From the NCBI GenBank assembly GCA_946623195.1, contig CAMOQW010000036.1, forward strand, positions 1-18,083: a DNA stretch of 18,083 nucleotides. Direction: 5' to 3'. The notes beneath the pieces are model-generated. The model was not told where the DNA came from, made no database searches, and saw only the letters and a program-made list of their open reading frames with translations. Positions within the stretch are counted from its first letter, which is position 1, and the number at the start of each line of letters is the position of its first letter. This stretch comes from an uncultured Prevotella sp. GTDB taxonomy: Bacteria; Bacteroidota; Bacteroidia; Bacteroidales; Bacteroidaceae. Shown here one piece after another: positions 14,127 through 18,083 of the stretch. Both the position numbers and the translations under genes were made by a program.

Positions 14127-15098
14127 GAAATACTCGATGATGTCTTCCCACGTCTTGAACGTGTCGGAACCGAATTCCAGAGGGGTGGCCAGTGGGTCAC
14201 CCTCACCTCTCACCTCTTGCCTCTCGCCTCTAATCAGATAGTCGCCATAGAGCAAGTCGCGCCGCCACGTGAAGATGCTATGCCGCCAGGCCGGCACGTT
14301 CACGTGTTCGGTCAGCCACGGCATCATGGCTTCGCTTTCGCCCACAAAATACACCTGATAGTGCTCTATCAACTGGCGCACAGCCTTCACCATCGATGAG
14401 GCTGGCTTCCGGTAGCTGTCCATCAGCGTCTCTATACCTATATATATAATAGGGCGCTGGCGCTTCTCCTGCATGTCGTCAATCCAGCGGATGACGGGCA
14501 CCACCGAGTGCATGAAACTCTTGTCGTTCATGCGGTGCTCGCCATGAAAATGCAAGGCCTGCGGGTAGTGCTCGTGGAACATGTCGAAGGTGTCTACCGT
14601 CGTGTCTTCGTCGCCAAAGAGACCGAAGACGCGCTGGCGGTCTTCGGCGTCAAGTCCCTCGAAGCGGTGCTCCGACACTTCGCGGTATTCCTTGATCATG
14701 GCCTTGTCTACATAGAACTCCTGCACGCCGTCCTGTCTGGGGTTCTGAAACTGCTGAGTGCCCGTCATGCCGTGGGCCTTCATGGTCTCGGCTATCTCCA
14801 GGGCGGGATTCACGCAGATGCGGTCATGGCCGCGCAGCTGTTCGGCATACATGCCGCCCATGCTGGTGCCGATGATCAGGCTGGGGTGCTCCGTGTCGCA
14901 GATGTGGTGGAGTAGGGCGATGGCTTCTTCCGGACGAACGGGCAGGTCGGGGGCAATGACTTTTGCCTGTGGCATCACGACGCGTAGCCGCTCTACCGTT
15001 CCTGACTGTCCGCTGCTGCCGAAACCGTGGCAATACAGTATGGTCTTGCCCGCCATCAGCTCGGGAAACTGTTTTACGTATGGATTTTCTTGCATCAT
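14106..15098 (-). CDS. YqiA/YcfP-type alpha/beta hydrolase fused to a decayed HAD nucleotidase-like domain
   Basis: The N-terminal 205 residues match the YqiA/YcfP esterase group: ILYCHGFGSSGQSGTVERL, nucleophile S79 in IIGTSMGGMYAEQL, GDEDTTVD as acid region, and HFHGEHRMND with a candidate His. E. coli YqiA ends about here. The next 120 residues follow the layout of bacterial 5'(3')-deoxyribonucleotidase-like HAD proteins: start IIYIGIE, middle QLIEHYQVYFVGES, end GDYLI...LEFGSDTFKTWEDIIEYF. The HAD acids seem lost: IYIGIE stands where IYIDMD is expected, and GDYLIRGER where GDYLIDDR is expected. The frame continues upstream to 15125, but those codons precede the -7 box, so the start is ATG 15098 or 15095, almost leaderless. 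The last 21 bases overlap the convergent fusion gene. Substrate unknown. Confidence 0.8.
   Translation of the reverse strand: MMQENPYVKQFPELMAGKTILYCHGFGSSGQSGTVERLRVVMPQAKVIAPDLPVRPEEAIALLHHICDTEHPSLIIGTSMGGMYAEQLRGHDRICVNPALEIAETMKAHGMTGTQQFQNPRQDGVQEFYVDKAMIKEYREVSEHRFEGLDAEDRQRVFGLFGDEDTTVDTFDMFHEHYPQALHFHGEHRMNDKSFMHSVVPVIRWIDDMQEKRQRPIIYIGIETLMDSYRKPASSMVKAVRQLIEHYQVYFVGESEAMMPWLTEHVNVPAWRHSIFTWRRDLLYGDYLIRGERQEVRGEGDPLATPLEFGSDTFKTWEDIIEYFSRLGGQ
14204..14231. repeat. In-gene heptamer tandem repeat (CACCTCT x2, TGCCTCT, CGCCTCT)
   Basis: Four units of period 7 lie inside the hydrolase/HAD gene. On the coding strand they give the arginine/glutamate-rich RGERQEVRGEG (about residues 290-300), right after GDYLI. 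The 28-base length is not a multiple of three. Confidence 0.8.
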
Positions 15099-15102
15099 GC
15101 TG

Positions 15103-15134
15103 CAAAGGTACGAATAAGGATGCAAAAAGCCAAA
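15103..15134 (-). promoter_or_regulatory. Promoter of the hydrolase/HAD gene (TTTG-N20-TACCTTTG)
   Basis: On the minus strand TTTG (15134-15131), with its TTG 20 bases from TACCTTTG (15110-15103). The box ends 4 bases before ATG 15098, which fixes the start downstream of the longer open frame and implies a leaderless or nearly leaderless mRNA. Confidence 0.75.
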
Positions 15135-15149
15135 TTTCGTCTAAAAAAC

Positions 15150-15180
15150 TTGCCAAAGTAAAATAAAATGCCTATCTTTG
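15150..15180 (+). promoter_or_regulatory. Promoter of the aquaporin gene (TTG-N20-TATCTTTG)
   Basis: TTG at 15150-15152 and TATCTTTG at 15173-15180, 20 bases apart. The leader is about 46 AT-rich bases. It stands back to back with the hydrolase promoter, the two -33 elements being 15 bases apart. Confidence 0.8.
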
Positions 15181-15229
15181 CGTTCAAATAACAAACATTA
15201 TTAATCACTTTAAACATTTTAGTAACGTT

Positions 15230-15907
15230 ATGAAAAAGTATTTAGCTGAAATGGTCGGCACGATGGTGCTTGTACTGATGGGTTGCGGCGTGGCCGTCAG
15301 TCTGGGTTGTGATCCTGTAAACAACATTCCTGCTGTGGTGGGTACTGCTATGGCCTTTGGTCTGGCCGTTGTCGCAATGGCCTACACCATCGGCGGCATC
15401 TCCGGTTGCCACATCAATCCCGCTATCACGTTAGGCTGCTTCCTGGCTGGCCGCATGAATGCCAAGGATTGTGGTATGTACATCGTCTTCCAGTGCATCG
15501 GTGCCTTCATCGGCAGCATCCTGCTCTATGTGCTGACAGCTAATGTTCCCGGCTTGGAGGGAACGGGTGCCAACGACCTGCAGGCCAATGTCTCTATGCT
15601 GGGCGGTCTGCTGGCTGAAATCATCTTCACCTGTGTCTTCGTGCTCGTCGTACTGGGTGCTACTGCCAAGACCAACGGCGCCACCAACAACTTCGCCGGT
15701 CTGGCCATCGGTCTGAGCCTGGTGCTTGTCCACCTGGTCTGCATCCGCTACACCGGTACTTCCGTGAACCCCGCCCGTTCGCTGGCTCCCGCCATCTTCC
15801 AGGGTGGCACGGCTCTGGCCAACCTGTGGATTTTCATCGTAGGACCCTTCGTAGGTGGTGCCTTGGCTGCCTTCATCTGGAAGGCTATTGAGCCTGCCGA
15901 GAAGTAA
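15230..15907 (+). CDS. aqpZ: Aquaporin Z-type water channel
   Basis: Inner-membrane channel of the MIP family, 225 residues with six hydrophobic helices and two half-helices. The two NPA signatures are HINPAITLG (N63-A65) and SVNPARSLAPA (N180-A182). The four residues that set the pore filter in E. coli AqpZ (Phe, His, Thr, Arg) are all found at equivalent places: F43, H168, T177 and R183. This points to a water-selective channel rather than a glycerol facilitator, which usually has Gly and a larger pore. The length agrees with AqpZ (about 230). It is monocistronic, with its own promoter and a following long hairpin; no osmoregulatory partner is adjacent. Confidence 0.95.
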   Translation: MKKYLAEMVGTMVLVLMGCGVAVSLGCDPVNNIPAVVGTAMAFGLAVVAMAYTIGGISGCHINPAITLGCFLAGRMNAKDCGMYIVFQCIGAFIGSILLYVLTANVPGLEGTGANDLQANVSMLGGLLAEIIFTCVFVLVVLGATAKTNGATNNFAGLAIGLSLVLVHLVCIRYTGTSVNPARSLAPAIFQGGTALANLWIFIVGPFVGGALAAFIWKAIEPAEK

Positions 15908-15930
15908 TCGTCGTCACGATATCTTACTGG

Positions 15931-15965
15931 GAGAGCGGATGTGCCTTATGGGTGCATCCGCTCTC
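15931..15965 (+). terminator. Long hairpin after aqpZ, probable terminator
   Basis: GAGAGCGGATG (15931-15941) pairs perfectly with CATCCGCTCTC (15955-15965), and up to five weaker pairs continue inside, leaving a TAT loop. No T-tract follows, so it may act as an RNA 3'-end stabiliser as much as a terminator. Confidence 0.6.
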
Positions 15966-16073
15966 TGGCGTTTAAGAGTCTCTGCTATATACGCCCAGCC
16001 TCATGCATTAGTAACCTTTGTAACAACCTTTGGTGTGGCTAATGGCAGGCATTCGAGTCTTTGTAGTTCCCTG

Positions 16074-16172
16074 ACTCCTAACCCAAATGCAGGGATTCCC
16101 TTTGTATAAAGGCATTTTGAAGGGTTAGGAGTTGGCTGGAGTCCTAACCGACTCCTAACCAACTCCTAACCC
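16074..16172. repeat. Left structured inverted-repeat end of the vapE unit
   Basis: Its first 59 bases fold: ACTCCTAACCC (16074-16084) pairs perfectly with GGGTTAGGAGT (16122-16132). AAATGC pairs with GCATTT inside it, and CCTTT-GTAT-AAAGG forms the tip. The inner side carries three CTCCTAACC-type units (16141-16170, period about 11). Read inward, it resembles the right end (17718 back to 17606) in order, spacing and sequence. The vapE stop codon lies 7 bases inside it. Confidence 0.7.
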
Positions 16173-16178
16173 AAGTCC

Positions 16179-17408
16179 TCACGCCGCCTCTTGAATCTTT
16201 GCAGGCTTCATCTTTGGAACAACCCTGTAGTGGGCTACGTTGTGCGGATGACTCTGCTCGAAGCCCAGCCTCTTCATCGCCAACCCCAACTTGATGCTCA
16301 GCCCGGCCATTGTCTTCAGCGAGGGGAATGCTTTGGTCAGAATGCCGAGCAACTCCGTGTTGCTCATCAGCCGACTCGTCTCACCCTCCTCAGGCTTCGC
16401 GAAGCAGGCTTCAATCATCTCCGTCAGGTCCTTCTTGGCCATATAGTCCAGATTCAGCTCCTGAATGCGGGCCACCTCGTCGTTGTTGAACCAGTAGGGA
16501 GCCTTCAGCTCACACAGCTCATAGTGCACCTGAGCATACAACTGCCCGTAGTCAATGTCGCCCGTGTTGTCAATCAACTGCCCGTCAGGAATGGTGAGGC
16601 AGATGTAGCGACGCGAACCTGTGGCATCCGTCAGCGGATGGGGATTATTCGTAGTGGCCACAAACGAAGCATAACGGGGACGGTCAGCCTGGGATCGTCC
16701 GAAGATGGGGCGTCCGTTCACCTTACTTTTCGAGAGAGTCTGCTTCAGCGCAGGATGCTGCGATGGACGGATGGCATCCAGTTCATCGAGGTTCACAATG
16801 AGATTGTTCGTCAGCGCCATCTCCTTGTCGAACTTGTTTGAGAGGTTCAGATGGTCCAGATAGTACTGTCGCAGCGGCTGGGGTAGCAGACGGCGCACGA
16901 AGGTAGTTTTGCCACAGCCCTGAGCTCCGATGAGCGTCGGCACACACTCATTACCGTGCAACATGTCCATCTGCAGCCAGTGGGCCACAGTTGAACGCAG
17001 CCAGACTGCCAGGAAGTGGTGCTGCTCCGTGGAGAGGCCGGGCAGTCGGGAGAAGAGCCGGGCTACATGGTTCTGGCCGTCCCATTGGGGTAGTTCACTG
17101 AGGAACTCACGTATGGGATTATACGCGCGAACCTCCTCAGAACGCAGCAGGTCCTGGATGTCCGTCTTCGGATTGCACTTCTCGTCAGCCAGTTCCTTGC
17201 GGGCTCGGATGATGATGCTCATCTCGGCCTCAGGCGACAGTTCACGATACTCCGGCTCGTCCTTGGCGGGCAGCGTTGCAAACTCAATCTTTCCGCTGAG
17301 CACATTGCGGCGGAAGAGATAATGGTTCTGAAGGAACTGCTCTACTGCGAGCAATCCTCCGTTAGAGGCCTGAACGGCCTCCAGTTGTTTTGTCAGTTCT
17401 TTTTCCAT
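16179..17408 (-). CDS. VapE-type SF3 helicase-like protein with C-terminal DUF3874 region
   Basis: Related to virulence-associated protein E, a P-loop family found in phages, phage satellites and Bacteroidetes islands and thought to help DNA replication. The 409-residue protein has a helical N-terminus (1-110) without a recognisable primase domain. The SF3-like core has Walker A GAQGCGKTT (161-169), Walker B LIVNLDELD with D208/E209, sensor ATTNNPHP and arginine pair GSRRY (264-268). The C-terminal 100 residues (DLTEMIEACFAKP, LMSNTELLGILTKAFPS, LGLAMKRLGF) match DUF3874. All nucleotide-binding residues are intact, so it looks functional. The usual companions in Bacteroides islands (primase-like N-terminal protein, DUF4248, HU-like protein, amidase) are absent. 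The gene lies alone between structured inverted repeats and has its own promoter. Host-like base composition gives no sign of very recent transfer. Confidence 0.88.
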   Translation of the reverse strand: MEKELTKQLEAVQASNGGLLAVEQFLQNHYLFRRNVLSGKIEFATLPAKDEPEYRELSPEAEMSIIIRARKELADEKCNPKTDIQDLLRSEEVRAYNPIREFLSELPQWDGQNHVARLFSRLPGLSTEQHHFLAVWLRSTVAHWLQMDMLHGNECVPTLIGAQGCGKTTFVRRLLPQPLRQYYLDHLNLSNKFDKEMALTNNLIVNLDELDAIRPSQHPALKQTLSKSKVNGRPIFGRSQADRPRYASFVATTNNPHPLTDATGSRRYICLTIPDGQLIDNTGDIDYGQLYAQVHYELCELKAPYWFNNDEVARIQELNLDYMAKKDLTEMIEACFAKPEEGETSRLMSNTELLGILTKAFPSLKTMAGLSIKLGLAMKRLGFEQSHPHNVAHYRVVPKMKPAKIQEAA

Positions 17409-17441
17409 AAATTAGTTTTTCTGTGATATTAGTCCTATTCC

Positions 17442-17458
17442 TTAAGGTTTTTCCTTAA
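17442..17458 (-). promoter_or_regulatory. Inverted repeat TTAAGG-N5-CCTTAA in the vapE leader
   Basis: A 6-bp dyad with a TTTTT spacer (AAAAA on the coding strand) lies between the vapE -7 box and its ATG, in the position of an operator or leader hairpin. Confidence 0.35.
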
Positions 17459-17466
17459 TTCGATTG

Positions 17467-17498
17467 CAAAATTACAAAATTATCTGATAACCTCCAAA
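17467..17498 (-). promoter_or_regulatory. Promoter of vapE (TTTG-N20-TAATTTTG)
   Basis: On the minus strand TTTG (17498-17495) with TTG 20 bases or so from TAATTTTG (17474-17467). A second identical TAATTTTG (17482-17475) adjoins it but lacks a -33 partner. The leader is about 55 bases. Confidence 0.7.
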
Positions 17499-17605
17499 TC
17501 TTTCCACCAAATTTCAAGCGTTTTTCCCCAAATGTTAAAGAACTGCTTTTTGAGGTTAGAGCCTGGGGGCTTAGGTAAGCGTCGCTATGGGCCGAGCGAG
17601 GAGCA

Positions 17606-17718
17606 GGGTTAGGAGTTGGGTTAGGAGTTGGTTAGGAGTTGGTGAGGAGTTCAGGTCACTCCTAACCCATCTGAAACCCCTTTCTGCAAAGGGCTTTCGC
17701 CATAATATGGTTAGGAGT
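17606..17718. repeat. Right structured inverted-repeat end of the vapE unit
   Basis: The inner side has three copies of GGTTAGGAGTTGG (17606-17642) and one decayed copy (GGTGAGGAGTTC, 17641-17652). The outer 61 bases fold: ACTCCTAACC (17658-17667) pairs with GGTTAGGAGT (17709-17718), and CCCTTT-CTGC-AAAGGG forms the tip. It is the inverted counterpart of 16074-16172. Confidence 0.7.
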
Positions 17719-17736
17719 CGCCCTATTTTGCGCTAA

Positions 17737-17786
17737 GCCTAAGAGATTTTGTTGGTAGGCCTAAGAAAAAAAGCTGGATGCCTAGG
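17737..17786. repeat. Spaced GCCTAAG repeats
   Basis: GCCTAAG at 17737 and 17759 and GCCTAGG at 17780, at steps of 22 and 21 bases. The units between them have diverged. It may be an old tandem repeat with the same period as the array that follows. Confidence 0.4.
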
Positions 17787-17828
17787 TAGAAAAACACTGC
17801 TCGCCCATAAAGAGTAATCTCTCCTCCA

Positions 17829-17933
17829 ACGAGGTTACGGCTCGTAGCCAACGAGATTACGGCTCACTACCGACGAGATTACGGCTCACTACCGACGAGA
17901 TTACGGCTCACTACCGACGAGCCGTAACCTCGT
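17829..17933. repeat. 22-bp tandem array closed by a 17-bp inverted repeat
   Basis: Four head-to-tail 22-bp units: a variant at 17829-17850, then three identical ones at 17851-17916 (ACGAGATTACGGCTCACT plus ACCG). The array ends with ACGAGCCGTAACCTCGT (17917-17933), the exact reverse complement of the first 17 bases of the variant unit. There are no spacers, so it is not CRISPR. No coding frame or neighbour explains it. Confidence 0.9.
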
Positions 17934-17936
17934 TTT

Positions 17937-17976
17937 GTATTCCCAAGGTGGGAATACTTTGTTCCCAACCTGGGAA
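17937..17976. promoter_or_regulatory. Two tandem palindromes TTCCCA-N3-TGGGAA
   Basis: GTATTCCCA-AGG-TGGGAATAC (17937-17957, 9-bp arms) and TTCCCA-ACC-TGGGAA (17962-17976, 6-bp arms) share the same core, 22 bases centre to centre. They could be a paired protein-binding site or folded repeats. The rest of the window (17977-18083) is AT-rich, with no gene or clear signal seen. Confidence 0.55.
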
Positions 17977-18083
17977 TGTTTTCAAAGCAAAGCATCAACT
18001 TATTCAGTATACGTCAATAGATATAATTCCCGATATTTGCAAATAATTCCAAAGATATTTTCTCGTTTCACATAAAATTCGTA

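Noticed and set aside
15103..15125. Longer start of the hydrolase gene at 15125
   Set aside because: It would place the start codon upstream of a well-spaced TTTG-N20-TACCTTTG promoter.
16008..16035. Promoter at the repeated AACCTTTG (TAACCTTTG, AACAACCTTTG)
   Set aside because: The spacing is TA-N3-TTTG rather than TA-N2-TTTG and no plus-strand gene follows.
16191..16841. 216-codon frame on the plus strand opposite vapE
   Set aside because: Antisense of the conserved SF3 core; composition typical of a shadow frame.
17829..17933. CRISPR array
   Set aside because: The 22-bp units are directly adjacent with no spacers and no cas genes are near.

Overview
The window looks like chromosome of a Prevotella-like member of the Bacteroidales. 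The evidence is: (1) promoters of the Bacteroidetes type, TTG or TTTG, then 19-21 bases, then TAnnTTTG, in front of most transcription units; (2) little use of Shine-Dalgarno sites; (3) gene content such as a viroplasmin-less RNase HI, a GH13 amylase with a starch-binding module and a 'YDLQGR...KGLYI' tail, a hexameric-type glutamate dehydrogenase, and a VapE/DUF3874 protein. No tRNA, rRNA, integrase or transposase was recognised. Layout from the left: the end of an outer-membrane beta-barrel gene (1-129) is followed 5 bases later by rnhA (135-602). rnhA overlaps the convergent riboflavin gene ribD (547-1503, minus) tail to tail. Divergent from ribD is a tightly overlapping set prmC-recX-comF (1562-3568), possibly ending in a 24-codon ORF. 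A secreted alpha-amylase (3742-5535) follows. Its terminator hairpin lies inside the 3' end of a convergent GT4-GT2 glycosyltransferase pair (5548-7596, minus). The 577-base gap 7631-8207 holds no protein gene. It carries a strong promoter, about 310 bases of highly structured sequence with three GNRA-capped hairpins, and an intrinsic terminator: a stand-alone non-coding RNA candidate. Then come a glycine-zipper lipoprotein (8208-8999), the minus-strand pair gdhA-rlpA (9030-10901), and a divergent 1002-residue protein (11118-14126). That protein joins two receiver-like domains to the ATP-grasp half of PEP synthase, without the phosphohistidine and PEP domains. It overlaps a convergent alpha/beta hydrolase fused to a decayed HAD nucleotidase-like domain (14106-15098, minus). 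An AqpZ-type aquaporin (15230-15907) is transcribed from a back-to-back promoter. The right end (about 15970-18083) is different in character. A lone VapE-type SF3 helicase gene (16179-17408, minus) sits between two imperfect, inverted, structured repeats of about 100 bases, rich in TTAGGAGT/ACTCCTAA. Beyond them lie a 22-bp tandem array closed by a 17-bp inverted repeat and a pair of TTCCCA-N3-TGGGAA palindromes. This one-gene unit with repeat ends and no visible mobilising enzyme is the most likely undescribed system here. The other strong candidates are the structured RNA and the receiver/ATP-grasp fusion. A cross-cutting oddity is a set of 7-bp tandem repeats at four places; one lies inside the hydrolase/HAD gene, exactly where the HAD signature should be.
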